Below are positions 34,404-45,800 of a DNA stretch of 64,000 nucleotides, piece after piece (within the stretch, counting starts at the first letter, position 1; each line of letters opens with the position of its first letter). This stretch comes from Pantoea cypripedii (lineage in GTDB: Bacteria; Pseudomonadota; Gammaproteobacteria; Enterobacterales; Enterobacteriaceae): positions 3,385,865-3,449,864 of the forward strand of contig NZ_CP024768.1 in the NCBI RefSeq assembly GCF_011395035.1. The letters run 5' to 3'. A program made the position numbers and the translations under genes. The notes below the pieces were generated by a model. That model was not told the origin of the DNA and did no database searches. It was given only the letters and a program-made list of their open reading frames with translations.

Positions 34404-37400
34404 CTATTCATCATCGTGATGCGCGAGACGCACCGGCAAATACCAGCGCCGGGCAGCATCAGTGATTGCCTGAAGTGCCGTGTCATCAAGCACACGACTC
34501 AGGCGCTGCAGGTAAGGATCACTGCCCTCACCTTCCAGCTGAAAACCACCCTGCCAGGCCTGTATTAACCGGCTGCGTGCTTTTTTCTGCGTGGCCTCGT
34601 CATCGAATAACTGACGGGTTTTCGCGTCAAAACTCGCTTCCAGCCAGGCTCCACCGGATTTGTTCAGCAGCATGAGTGGCTGTGACAATCCGGCCTGATA
34701 CCCGGCCATATACTCCTGCAACAGGCTGAGCGCCTGTTCACTGCCAATTGCGCTAAAACGCCAGCGACTTTGTTTACGACCATACATGCGGCTTTCGCCG
34801 CTGCCGCCCAGGGCGCAATACACCAGATGCTCCAGCCACAGCAGTAAGCCATCATTCATATTGAGCACGCCGGGACGCCAGCGCAGCAGGCCATCAGCTT
34901 GCACCTGAGTTAGCCAGCCGGTCAACTGCACATCGCCCAGGGGGAGATCCACTTCCCAGCTTTCCGCTGCCTGGCGCTGTCCACTGACTTCAGCAGCCAC
35001 TTCCTGCATCTCTTCGGTCTGGCTTTGCCAGAAAAGTTCCCCAAATGCGCCATAAGGGAGGTTTCCTGCTGCGCGATGGCGGGCGTAAAGCTGCGTCGGA
35101 TCCTCACCTGCCACCAGGGTATTCAGCAACTGCGCGTTGATTTGATAGCGTTCAAGGCTGTCGGGAGAGAAAGGTTCACTGTCCGGCAACTCACTCTCTT
35201 CCATCCAGAACGCGACGCCCAGTCGCTGTTGAAACCAGGCACGGACCGGATGACGCCAGAAACGCAGCAGTTGTTCCAGCGACACCGTGGTCAACGGCAT
35301 CGCGGCCAATGGCTGGACGAAGTCCGGTTGTGCCTCACCCCGCCCGGCAGCGGCAGGCAACCATTCGGCAGCAAAACTTTGCCCATAGCTGCCCGGCTGG
35401 AAATTTTCTGCGGCAAACGGCATACGGCTATGCAGCGTTTGTAAATGTTCGCGTACCCGCTGCTCGCTGATATCCGGTTCAGCTTCTTCATCTCCGGGCA
35501 AACAGAAACTCTGACCAAGATAATCCACCAGCTCCGTGACCAGCACCGACGGATAGCGCTCGGTATTATCCTGAATGGCACGTCCGATATAGCTGATATA
35601 CAGCTGCTCCTGGGCGGAAATCAGCGCTTCGAGGAACAGATAACGGTCATCGTCACGTCGGCTACGATCGCCTTTACGCATTTGCTGCTGCATCAGGTCA
35701 AAGCCTAATGGTGCCAACGTGCGCGGATATACACCGTCGTTCATTCCCAGCAGGCATACCACTTTGAAAGGTATCGAGCGCATCGGCATCAGCGTACAGA
35801 AATTCACCGGGCCAGCAAGGAAACGCTGGCTGATACGTTGCTGATCGAGACGTGAACGCAGCTCATCGCGCAGCAGTGTGACCGGTATCGGTTGTGCATA
35901 AGCCGCCTGCATACCTTGCTCAATAATCTGCTTCCACTGGTTTTCCACCAGCATCAAAGCCGCTTCGCTTTCGCTATCACCGCTAAAGAAGCTATCTATC
36001 AATTCGCGGCACAATGGCAGCCAGTCATTGAGGGGACGTTCCTGCGCCAGTCGTGTGCGCCAGGCCTCCAGCTTTGACAGTAACTCCGCCAGATGGCCCG
36101 CCAGTTCCGCAATCAACCCGGTGGATTCGTCGTAAGGCAGAATGCCCTGCCAGTCGCCGTTCTGGCTTTCCAGCGCGTAACCCAGCAACATGCGTTGCAA
36201 ACCAAAACGCCAGGTATGCTGGCCGGTGACCGGCAGCGCCAGCGCCTCGACGCTGGCATCATCCAGCCCCCAGCGAATCCCCGACTCCATCACCCAGCGA
36301 CGCAGCAGGCGTAAGCCGCTTTCATCCACCGAGAAACGCTGTGCCAGCGCCGGGACTTCCAGCAACGCCAGCACCTCTTCCGAAGCAAAACGGCTTTCCG
36401 GTAACGACAGCAAGCTCAACAACGCCAGAATGGCCGGATGTGCCTGGCTGGCCCTGCGGTCAGAGATGGCAAATGGCAGATAGCGGGATGAGGGGGCGCT
36501 GGCGAAAGCAGCCTGAATAAAGGGCGCGTAACTGTCGATATCCGCCACCATCACGATGATATCGCGCGGTTTCAGCTGCGGATCGGCCTCCATCAGGGCT
36601 AACAAATGATCCTGCAAAACCTCCACTTCACGCTGGGCGCTGTGGCAAACCTGAATCGTCAGAGAACGATCCTGTGGATCGAGCGGGCGCTTGCTCTGGC
36701 TGCCCGCTAGCTCTCCGGCACTCACACCAATTACCGCATTATCTTCCAGGTTGAGTAAATCAGCCTGCAACGCATGCAGCAGATTGTCGGGAGGGATATC
36801 GACAAAGGCATCGATATCGTTGGCGGCAGATTCCATCTGGCTGAGCAGAAACAGGTTATCGCGCCCCAGTTTGCCCCACGAAGCCAGCAGCGGATTGGTT
36901 AACTGTTGTTCACCTGATTCATTAAATAGCGCGGGGGCTGCCGCAGGATCACGAAACAGGGGTTGCTGTTCATCGGAATGAATGCGGCGACGCTTGCGGC
37001 TCTGGAGTTTAGCCAGAAACGCATAATCCTGAATGTCTCCCCAATAATCACGGCAGGGATTGGTGAACAGCAGATGAATATCGATATGGCGACCCAGCGC
37101 TTCCAGGGCCTGCAAATAAACTGGCGGGAGCGCTGAGATCCCGCAGATAAACACACGCTGCGGCAACCCTGGCGGTGGGCTGCTGGCCTGTTCCAGCGTC
37201 TGAATAAAGCGGGCATATAAATTGGCACGATGCCACAACGGCTGACCAAGGCTTGCGGTAAAACTGACCAGATCGCGCCATAACGCCGCCTGCCACTGCT
37301 GCGACTCCCCCAGGCCCTCAATCAATTCACCGCACTCCCAGCTGTTAAGCCAGTCAGCGCGATACACCAGATACTGGTCAAATAAGTCTGCGACACGGGC

Positions 37401-37784
37401 ACTGAGCTGATACAGCTTGCGCTTATCCGCATCGTCATGCAGGTAGTGGCGCAGCGACGCAAAGGCGTCCTGCTCCAGCAACGCGGGCAGACGATGCATG
37501 AGTTTCCAGCTCATGCTGGCTTTGGTAAAGGCGCTTTCCTCGGGAATATCCGGCAGCACCTGCACAAACATGTTCCAGATAAAGGAGGCAGGCAGCGGGA
37601 AATCAATGTTCGCCGCTATGCCAAAACTGCGCGCCAGTTCCATCTGTAGCCATTGCGCCATACCGGGGCTTTGTACCAACACTTGCTCAGCAGCAAATGG
37701 ATCGGTAAGCGGTTGGTTTTCAATCAGAATTCCGGCCAGATTTTTAAGCAGGTCAAGCTGATTGGAGTGGTAAACCCGGAACAT
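34404..37784 (-). CDS. recC: Exonuclease V (RecBCD) gamma subunit
   Basis: RecC scaffolds RecB and RecD and recognises Chi through inactive helicase and nuclease-like domains. It has 1126 residues (1122 in E. coli). The N-terminus MFRVYHSNQLDLLKNLAG and segments SPGMAQWLQMELARSFGIAA, FNLTxxRSIPFKVVCLLGMNDGVYPR-like MRSIPFKVVCLLGMNDGVYP and DDRYLFLEALISA match RecC. It is the promoter-proximal gene of the recC-ptrA-recB-recD group. The 82 bp before the next gene upstream hold no clear terminator. Confidence 0.96.
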   Translation of the reverse strand: MFRVYHSNQLDLLKNLAGILIENQPLTDPFAAEQVLVQSPGMAQWLQMELARSFGIAANIDFPLPASFIWNMFVQVLPDIPEESAFTKASMSWKLMHRLPALLEQDAFASLRHYLHDDADKRKLYQLSARVADLFDQYLVYRADWLNSWECGELIEGLGESQQWQAALWRDLVSFTASLGQPLWHRANLYARFIQTLEQASSPPPGLPQRVFICGISALPPVYLQALEALGRHIDIHLLFTNPCRDYWGDIQDYAFLAKLQSRKRRRIHSDEQQPLFRDPAAAPALFNESGEQQLTNPLLASWGKLGRDNLFLLSQMESAANDIDAFVDIPPDNLLHALQADLLNLEDNAVIGVSAGELAGSQSKRPLDPQDRSLTIQVCHSAQREVEVLQDHLLALMEADPQLKPRDIIVMVADIDSYAPFIQAAFASAPSSRYLPFAISDRRASQAHPAILALLSLLSLPESRFASEEVLALLEVPALAQRFSVDESGLRLLRRWVMESGIRWGLDDASVEALALPVTGQHTWRFGLQRMLLGYALESQNGDWQGILPYDESTGLIAELAGHLAELLSKLEAWRTRLAQERPLNDWLPLCRELIDSFFSGDSESEAALMLVENQWKQIIEQGMQAAYAQPIPVTLLRDELRSRLDQQRISQRFLAGPVNFCTLMPMRSIPFKVVCLLGMNDGVYPRTLAPLGFDLMQQQMRKGDRSRRDDDRYLFLEALISAQEQLYISYIGRAIQDNTERYPSVLVTELVDYLGQSFCLPGDEEAEPDISEQRVREHLQTLHSRMPFAAENFQPGSYGQSFAAEWLPAAAGRGEAQPDFVQPLAAMPLTTVSLEQLLRFWRHPVRAWFQQRLGVAFWMEESELPDSEPFSPDSLERYQINAQLLNTLVAGEDPTQLYARHRAAGNLPYGAFGELFWQSQTEEMQEVAAEVSGQRQAAESWEVDLPLGDVQLTGWLTQVQADGLLRWRPGVLNMNDGLLLWLEHLVYCALGGSGESRMYGRKQSRWRFSAIGSEQALSLLQEYMAGYQAGLSQPLMLLNKSGGAWLEASFDAKTRQLFDDEATQKKARSRLIQAWQGGFQLEGEGSDPYLQRLSRVLDDTALQAITDAARRWYLPVRLAHHDDE

Positions 37785-37866
37785 GAAGTCTCCCGTATAA
37801 AAGTAAAACTGCGCAGCCTGGTCACTCTACCCTGTATCGCCTGGGATGCCTACCGTGAGGAGATCA

Positions 37867-38211
37867 TCAGGGGGAAGGACAATCCAGCCGTGCCAGTGAC
37901 GCCTCGCGCTGTTGCGGGTTACTCACGGTTACCCGCTCCAGTATGCAGCTGCCTGGCTGAGACTGCTGCTGACGCTGAACTCGCCAGCCTGCCACATCGC
38001 GCCCGAGCAGGGCCTGGCCTGCAACCAGCCATGCCTGACGCTGCTGCCACTGCTGGCTAAAGCCCAGCGCCAGCGCCCGATGGTAGTGCAGCAACGCGCT
38101 AATACTCATCGCCAGCAGCAGCATCGCTACCAGGGTTTCCGCCAGGCTGAATCCTTGCTGCTGCCTGGCACAACGCGGCGTCCGCCAGCGGGCAGTAATC
38201 AATCCAGCCAT
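37867..38211 (-). CDS. ppdC: Prepilin-type protein PpdC
   Basis: A small type IV pilin-like protein with a prepilin peptidase site: the leader ends in QQQG, cleaved before FSLAETLVAMLLLAMSISALL, an N-methylated hydrophobic helix with the usual Glu at +5. From the ATG at 38211 it has 114 residues; a TTG nine bases further in is also possible, and the frame is open to 38301. The function of the ppd pseudopilins is unsettled. The start lies about 110 bp inside the end of ygdB, an unusual overlap. Confidence 0.75.
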   Translation of the reverse strand: MAGLITARWRTPRCARQQQGFSLAETLVAMLLLAMSISALLHYHRALALGFSQQWQQRQAWLVAGQALLGRDVAGWRVQRQQQSQPGSCILERVTVSNPQQREASLARLDCPSP

Positions 38212-38566
38212 GCGCCCGGAATCTGATTTGATTTCCCTGTAACGAGACCCAATGCCAGAGCGCCAGCTCGCGCCCGGTACCACTTCCCTGTAATAACCCA
38301 CGGTCGTCCTCCATGCGTAGCAGACAGCTGCGCCATTGTTCCGTCACCCACCACTGGCATTGCCAGCCCGGCGTCTGCGGCCAATGCTGTACTTTGCCCC
38401 ATTGCAATGCGCCTGCGGCCAGCCAGAAATCCTGATGATGCTGCTGTTCATCAGCCACCAGAACCATGCCCTGCGCCAGACGGGTACGGGTGGCATGTAA
38501 GGTTAGGCCGCCCATCAATAGCACCAGCAGCACCATACCCAGGGTGCTGTTACCCGCCTGCTTCAC
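38099..38566 (-). CDS. ygdB: Pseudopilin-cluster protein YgdB
   Basis: A 155-residue protein with one N-terminal hydrophobic helix (LGMVLLVLLMGGLTLHAT) and a soluble, Trp- and Cys-rich rest, resembling DUF2509/YgdB. The start is chosen as GTG at 38566: AGAGGAGAG stands 8 bases upstream, and GTGA overlaps the ppdB stop. The frame is open to 38605. The conserved E. coli ending (CPL...ALCQ) occurs at about residue 130, but the frame continues for about 25 residues into ppdC, so this copy is extended. Confidence 0.8.
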   Translation of the reverse strand: MKQAGNSTLGMVLLVLLMGGLTLHATRTRLAQGMVLVADEQQHHQDFWLAAGALQWGKVQHWPQTPGWQCQWWVTEQWRSCLLRMEDDRGLLQGSGTGRELALWHWVSLQGNQIRFRAHGWIDYCPLADAALCQAAARIQPGGNPGSDAAAGDEY

Positions 38567-39102
38567 AGATTCTCTCCTCTGACCCAGCTCTCCAGCGCCA
38601 CCCATTGCTCACCAGCTTTGCCCGTCAGTTGTACGCTCAAATGTTCTGCCTGGCGTTCGACTCTGAAGTGCGTAATCGTCAAAAATTCAGGATCTGTTAA
38701 GCGTTCCCAGCCAGCGCTGTTGCATTCATCGACACCACGCTGCATCTCGACCTGTCCGCCGCGTAAGCGATAGCCATAAAAATCGCTATCGCTATGGCCG
38801 ACACCTTCCCAGCGGCCATTGCTGTTTTCATCCCAGCGCAGCAGGATGCAGCTGCCATTCTCACTCAGCGTCAGCGCCGGACCGCTGCACTCGCCATTGC
38901 AGTATCCCGCGCGACGCAGCGCCTTTTGCAGTGTTTGCGAGATTTGCTGTAATTCCTGCTGCAACTGGACCCGCTGTTGTAAAGCCAGGTTTTCCACCAG
39001 CAGCAACGGCAAAAACCGCCCCACGCTGAGCATCAGCACGGCCCCAATCGCCATCGCGATCAGCATTTCCAGCAGGCTGAACCCCGCCTGGCTTATTCGC
39101 AT
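38563..39102 (-). CDS. ppdB: Prepilin-type protein PpdB
   Basis: A 179-residue pseudopilin of the PilW/GspJ-like type. The leader MRISQAG precedes FSLLEMLIAMAIGAVLMLSV, with Glu at +5 of the mature helix. Cysteines in GYCNGEC and VDECNSAG may form disulfides. It overlaps ppdA by 10 bp and ygdB by four (GTGA). Confidence 0.88.
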   Translation of the reverse strand: MRISQAGFSLLEMLIAMAIGAVLMLSVGRFLPLLLVENLALQQRVQLQQELQQISQTLQKALRRAGYCNGECSGPALTLSENGSCILLRWDENSNGRWEGVGHSDSDFYGYRLRGGQVEMQRGVDECNSAGWERLTDPEFLTITHFRVERQAEHLSVQLTGKAGEQWVALESWVRGENL

Positions 39103-39563
39103 CCCTTCTCTCCCGCCGGGCAGGCACGAATTCGCGCACGGGCTGAGATAATCACCCGCCAGCGCCCGGCGCTGCTTTCAATATCAATGCTGCCTGCCCT
39201 TGCAACATCGCGGCGGCCATAAAACCCCGGTTCGCCGGTGATACTGACGAGGCGCACACCCACATGAGGCGGTTTGAAGATCCAGCGTGATGCTGACAGG
39301 CATCCGTCAACCGGACGCGTTCCGCTGCCGACACAGCCAGAATCGCCGGACAGCAACCACAGGCTGGCATCCGTGTTATGCCAGCTGGCATAGGCGCGCA
39401 ATCGCAGTAAAAAGCCCTGGAGTTGCAGTACGCTTTCCCGTAGCTGCTGGTGCTGTTGCCAGCGCTGCCAGCCTTGTAACGTACCGAGGCTGAGCACACC
39501 CGCAATCACCATCACCAGCAATAACTCCGGCAGGGTAAAGCCGTTTTCATCGTTTCTGTTCAT
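39093..39563 (-). CDS. ppdA: Prepilin-type protein PpdA
   Basis: A 156-residue GspH/FimT-like pseudopilin, the E. coli length from the ATG at 39563. The leader MNRNDENG is cut before FTLPELLLVMVIAGVLSLG, with Glu at +5. A C-terminal Cys pair (ACPAGEKGCE) is conserved in the family. The ribosome site is weak. It is first of ppdA-ppdB-ygdB-ppdC. In E. coli it directly follows thyA; here the giant gene separates them. Confidence 0.88.
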   Translation of the reverse strand: MNRNDENGFTLPELLLVMVIAGVLSLGTLQGWQRWQQHQQLRESVLQLQGFLLRLRAYASWHNTDASLWLLSGDSGCVGSGTRPVDGCLSASRWIFKPPHVGVRLVSITGEPGFYGRRDVARAGSIDIESSAGRWRVIISARARIRACPAGEKGCE

Positions 39564-39873
39564 GACCGTTAAACTGTGCCAATAACGGCACGGGTTCAAG
39601 ACAGCAAAATGCATGCTGGAAAAGGTTGCGCAGAGAATCAGGCAGGACAGGCAGGTGGGTACATTTTTTTGCGAGTTGTCCCCAAAAAATGCCCATATCA
39701 GAGAATCTCTGCAGGTGTGCACGTCTCTCAGCAAAAGATGCCCTATCAGATAGCTGGCAGGGCATCTTTTTACTGATACTGCATTTTATAAAGATCAAAT
39801 ATTTCGAAAATTATCCTGACTATTCCGGAATATTCACAATTTGGCATTCATAGCTATATCCTTGCGGCATTTC
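39564..39873. other. Gene-free stretch between ppdA and the giant gene
   Basis: These 310 bp hold no convincing gene. They contain the terminator hairpin at 39733-39770, a small palindrome CAGAGA-a-TCTCTG at 39699-39711, and A+T-rich DNA next to the giant gene. The ppdA promoter should lie here but no strong hexamer pair stands out. Confidence 0.6.
39733..39770 (-). terminator. Probable terminator of the giant gene
   Basis: A perfect 12-bp stem AAAAGATGCCCT/AGGGCATCTTTT with a 14-nt loop lies about 105 bp downstream of the giant gene's stop. It ends in TTTT on the minus strand and five T on the plus strand, so it may work both ways. Confidence 0.65.
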
Positions 39874-42800
39874 TTAGTTAGGCCTGCCAAATCGTAAAAA
39901 TGAAGCTGCGTTTCTCGAATCTGTTTGGTTATTTTGCTCCGTGGTCTGGTCTGGGAGCGTCCGTATTTTAAGTTGCGTCCCGGCGGGGATAAGATGTAAC
40001 TTTCGCTGACCCGCTGGAAGTTTACCCTTATTATCTTCATAAATTATTGCAGCAGCATCAGATCCGTTTGGATATCTCGACTGAAACTTTCTACCCAGCC
40101 TGCTCAGATTGTCACCCGGGAGGGATGAATAGTTTTCTGTAGTCGACGCATTATTAGCCCCTTCAGGCTCTGCTACAGAAACCGTGTTAATTTGTTGTGC
40201 TGCTTCCTGTTCCGCCCGAAGTGCCGCTGGCGTTTTTTCAACCTTAAGAGAGGTCACTGGAACTTTACGACCCAGCAGTTTTTCAGTAATAACTGACACC
40301 TCCTGAATTTTATTTTCTTCAGTAATAATTCCAACAATAGCTTCATTAGGGATTTCACTTGGCATTTTGTTGCCTGGTTGCAGATTGGGAATCTTGCTTT
40401 TGTCAATAACAATGATTATCGGTGCATTCAGCTTTGAAATATCAGTATTGGTCCCTAAGCTAGTTTTTATTCGATTCTCATGATTCACTAAATCCTGATC
40501 ATTGACTCTTGCAACTTTCCCTTTGATCCGAACTTTACTGTATTCATAATCTAACCCTGAGCTTCTGCCAGCATCACCAACAGAGAGGTTAATCTGTGAA
40601 TTTGAGTTGTAGGCTATATTCGTTGTGACTGCCTTACCACCAGAGTAATTATAAATTGTGACGTTATTGGTGTTACCACTTGCTGCAGGGCCAAGCAAAT
40701 GTAACGATGTTCCTACCGTGATGGTTCCTCCCAGCGTATTCGTAAAGCGTAAGGTTGCATCAGGTTTATAAACTTCGGTTCTTAAATCGCTAAATGAATA
40801 GGGTTTGCCACTAACGCCTGATTTAACCTGACTGCCTAAATAGCTGAAGAACTCAATGGTCGCGTGAGAAGTCATGCTGTTGAAACCCGCTTTCACAGAA
40901 TCATAGCCAGGTTTAGCAGGAACACTGGTCTTACTGGCTAATGAACTTTTTCCTGCAAGACTTTCAATCGCTTTATCTTTAACCCACGCAGGTGAATTTA
41001 CTATTTCTGTAGTTTTAGTAAGAGAATCCGATCCTGAAAATGAATCCCCCCATTGTACTTTCACAAAATTATCATCTAACCCCATATCCGAAGCGTAGCT
41101 TTTAACAAAGTCATTTTGTTTAAATATTTTCGCACCATGACTTTCATTAAATACGTTTCCGGTCGAACCATTACTTCCACTCCTGGCACCATTTTTAAAG
41201 TAGATGTAGCCGTCTTCTTTACCTGGTTTAGAAATTTTCAACACCAGATTCTTGCTGGTTGAACCCGTTGACGTTGTCACAGTGACGGTTCCCACTTGTA
41301 CCTTATAACCGGAATTATTTAATATCCATGCCATGGTGCGATACTTTAGTTCATCAGGAGTGGCCGTATTACCCGGAGTGCCATATAGCTTCTTAAACTG
41401 TTCGATATCGTTATCAAAATCACCTGTGATTTTTTTGACATGAGTTTCAGGCAGCTCAAGACCTTCGTCAATAAACTTAAACTCAGCATATTCCGGTCCC
41501 GCACCAAAGGATTTACCGCTATCCACTGATAATCTGGAGGATGGTGTTCCCGTGCCCGATGCAAGATTATCGATTGTGAGTTCCCCATCTTTAGAAAATT
41601 TTTTAAATTTCTTTGCAATACGGTCAAAAAGCTTTGTTTTTAAATGTGCAGGCACATCTTCTGGTGCACATTTAAGATACTTAGCAAAATTTTTCAGAGC
41701 GTTATTCTTTATTGTAGACAGAAGCTCTCCTAATAAGTGCCCAGCTCCTTCAGTAAGCAATGCTATATAGATATCAAATAATGCACTTTGTTCATCTTCA
41801 GTTCTGTCCGCTTTTATTCCCTGGTAAACCTTGGGTAAAACACCAGTCCCTATCGTCACCAGCCAGCTAAATGCTGCACTGGAAATAAATGTCGCCAATT
41901 TCGCTCCTACACCCATACCTAAACCACCTAACCCACCGGTGACCGGAATCAAAAGCACACTGATAAGTGTTCCCACTTTACCAATGATGTCTATGACCTT
42001 ATCTCTGTACTGCTCCCCTGATGACTTGATCAGATAATCAACATCTGACTTCAGATTTCCTGATTTAAATTCCAGCAAACGGTCTGAAAATCCACTCGCA
42101 GTATTCATCTCTAATATTTCTTCGTGTGCTTCAGTTCGGAATCGATCATCAACGTCTTTTATATTAAGAATCGCACCATCGTCAGCCATTTTGAATGTTG
42201 GCACTGACTTTAATTGTTTCAACGGCAACCCTGCTTTCATACGTGCATACCATTCGGTTGCTTGTTCTACGCCATTAAACTCGATGACGTTTTCTTTTTG
42301 ATGCCAATTAACTTCAAAAACCTTACCATCATAGAGAGAAACAAAAAGATAGCCATTACTGTCATTTCTCTTTATGCATACCATATCAGATATATTCTGA
42401 CCTCCGATGGATAACGTATAAACCTCACCACGTTCAATTCTTGCCCGAACATCCTCAAGATTATAGCCAGCACTCTTTGCTGAGAAGATAAAATGATCCC
42501 TGATAATTGCTTTTAATTTTACTCGATAAAGCACCTCAGCATACTCTTTAACTTCTGGCCTATTATAATATGCATCGATCTCGCCAAGATAATCTTCCTG
42601 CAGGTTTGTCTCCTTCAATGCATCCAGCATTTTAGTAAACGTCGGGTCGTTAACTGGAGGCCTTGCCACCAGATCATCAGCCAGTCCCCATCCTTTACGT
42701 AAATGCTCACCTACCGCATATTCACGAAACGTGATAGTCCCTTTTTTTTCATCATCATCGTAACGATCTCTGATCGCATCATGAGGAGCCGCTGACTTTG

Positions 42801-45800
42801 GCGCTGCCGAATAATAAATATCGACTTTCCTCTCCCAGTCAAATTTCCCTGTCTCCGCAGGTGGCTGGAAACCACTTTTTTTCAACCAGTTAGTATTATA
42901 ATCATCGATCCACGCCTGTGAATCATGAATCAGATTGCCTTTATCATTATCAGGTACAGATTCTATAATTGCGCCATTGACACTCTCATTAATCATCTCA
43001 TCATGGCTTTTCTGCGGTGTGGTAACCGTGTTTTCTGTGATAGTGTTTTCAACACTCACAGGGATTGCGTTTTCTGCTACCGCTGTCGTATTACGTTTGA
43101 CGCGCCGCCTAATCATTCCATCTCCTTCTCCATCTAATGAAATGACTTTATTACTATCCGTCACCTGGAGATCATTCACTCCATGAGGATTAACTTCAGT
43201 TTGACGACCTTCTATTTTCTTTCCTACTTCCCCCCGCAGATTAGCGTTATTCCGTGCAAACTTAGCTTCAAATTCTTTCCTGGCTTTCTCAGCTTCCGCA
43301 ACGAGTCCTCTATTATCTTCCCGTACAAACTTCTCTTCTTTCTTGATTTCCTCATTGAGTTCAAAAACCGCACGCTGAAATGTCGGATCCAATTTGTCAT
43401 ATGCTTTGAGTCGTACATCTAATTTTTCTGGATTTTTTCTGCAACGACGCAAATCATCTTTAATATGCTCAACGTTATGATCTTGTTTATCCCTGAGTAC
43501 ATCCTGATGTAACTCGACTGTTTCGCTGTAAGCTTCATATCCCAGCGCAATCGCAAGCGATAAGGGTAATTCTGATACCACCGACTTAATGAACTTTTCC
43601 GGACGCGTGGCCATACCGTACAAGGCAAAAGGCAGGGTAAAAGGCACCGTGACGACAGCCGGGACGAAAACAGAGATAATATTTGTGAATGCTTTCACTA
43701 ACTCACGCTGTTTAAGTTTAGCCATTGCATGAGGCCGATGACGCTGACCTACCTTCTCTACGGCTTTTCTTTTTGAACTTGCCTCAGTCCATTGGTTTAA
43801 TTGATCGGCTACAGTTTTGTATTTGGTTGGCCACAGTATTCTTATCAACTCAGTGGCACGGGAAGCTGATGCGATAATTTCTGTCAGCGGGTCTAAACTG
43901 GTTACGGCGCTCAGCACACCAAATATCGTCCCGGTGACCGCCTTTTGATATAGTTTCTTCCGCACGATATCACTGATTTTAGGTGTTTGCGCCAGCAATT
44001 GGTCCAGTGTGGCAGCTTTATCCTGCACGCGGTTCATCATATTGCGCAATTCCTGCTCCAGTGCAGCATTCAGCAGGGCATTCTGAGGGTCCTTCGCTCT
44101 GCGCATAATAGTTCGGTCTGGATCCATCAGCTGTGATTGTATTTGCCTTACTATCCTTTGCATTTTGGCCGTCACATCTGATGTTCTGAATCGCTTATCC
44201 GGCTCCGCCTCCATCCAGGCTTCAAACTCTTCCCCACACTGCTGCGCGGCAAAACTCATTAAATCCTGTACGATATTTTTATCGTAACTGTTGTAACCAA
44301 ATTTAATACCCACATCCAATTCACTGATCGACCTGATTTCCCGGGATAAATTTTTCCCTAACGCGGTCATACTGTTTGCTGCGGCAAACAGATCTTTCGC
44401 TGCTCTCTCATCACTTTTGCGCTCAGGTCTTGCCGCTTCACTAATCTGCTTTTCCAACTGCGTAAACTTCGCCAGATAGTGATGACGTAGCGACTGGACT
44501 TTACTGAGATAATCACCCTTATGTACACCAAACCTTTGGTACATATCAGCGATTCTGTTTTCGAATGCAGCGCCTAGCTGCTCCCGAATATGCGATAACA
44601 CCTTCTGCAGGCCAGTCAGTTGGGTGGCAACTTTTTCCTCCAGATCATGCTGTTTGGCGACCCGCCGCCTGACTGCTGCTTCATCTGCCAGCGAAACATC
44701 AAGCATGGCCTCAAGCATCATGTCGCTGTTTGTCGTCGACTTTACCTCCCTTTTAAGCTGAAGTTCTGTTGTAGCAGACGTATTAACTTTATGTCGTATG
44801 CGCTTCAGTGAGGCGGTTGACGCGACAAAAGGTTCGGAAAAAGAAGTCGCGAGATCAGCGACGCTATCCAGCGTCACCATCAACGTACTTAGCTCGGATA
44901 ATTTATCTTTAGGCAGCTCTTTACCGGGAACGGGGATATGCAGCACCTTATCCAGCTTGACGCCCGCTTTCTTCATGAGCTTACCCGCTGAATGAAAACC
45001 AGCAATAAAGCCATCGACTGCCTTGGCAACACCATTTTCAAAATTAGCATCAGCGTACGACTGTCTGATCAAATCTCTGGCGGTTTTCAGATTCTGCTTC
45101 CAGTCAGGTTGAGACAACGAAAACGTATCCAGCGCTCGATTGAGGCTGTCTTCGTTGCGCTGCATCGCATCCGTGAGAGCTTTCAGCGGGCTTTTTTTGC
45201 CCGCTTCACGCTCAAGGATCACCCTCAGGCGTTTTGACTTCTCAAGGGCGTGTTGCAGGACTTCAGTTGACTTAAGCAGACTTTTTCTGCGGCTTTTCCG
45301 GTAAGCATCAACGGCTTTATAGGTTGCGGTGGTGAGCCTTTTTTGCAGGTATTCGTTCTTTTCTGCCCCCTCTCTGAACTGCCTGGCCAGCAGATCGATC
45401 ATTTTTGCCTGGCGGCTCTCATCGGACGGTTTTTTCTCAAGAAACGCCAGCATCTCCTCGCGCACTTTTCCTTCCAGCAGCATCATGCCGCCATCGCGCT
45501 TCGCGATTTCCATCGCATTAGCCGCCATCACCCTCAACACCGCTTCTTCGTGCAAGGTGTACAACTTCCCCGTCGTCTCTTCCGCCGCGAAACTGCACAG
45601 GGTAGTCATCGCTTCAGCCAGTGCGGCACCCGAGTGATGAATAACCTCATTCATTCGGTCAGCCAGTCCGTCTGATGCACGGTTCTCCCTTTCAGGAGTC
45701 CAGATCTCTTTGATAACTGCCTCAAACGCCTTAATTGACTCCTGCGCTTGTTTCACCTCGCTACGCACCTCGGGTGGTACGCGCAGAACATCCTTTTCCT

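Noticed and set aside
39547..39798. Minus-strand frame of 83 codons upstream of ppdA
   Set aside because: It spans the terminator hairpin and overlaps the ppdA start in another frame; considered as a possible immunity gene for the giant protein but no support was seen.
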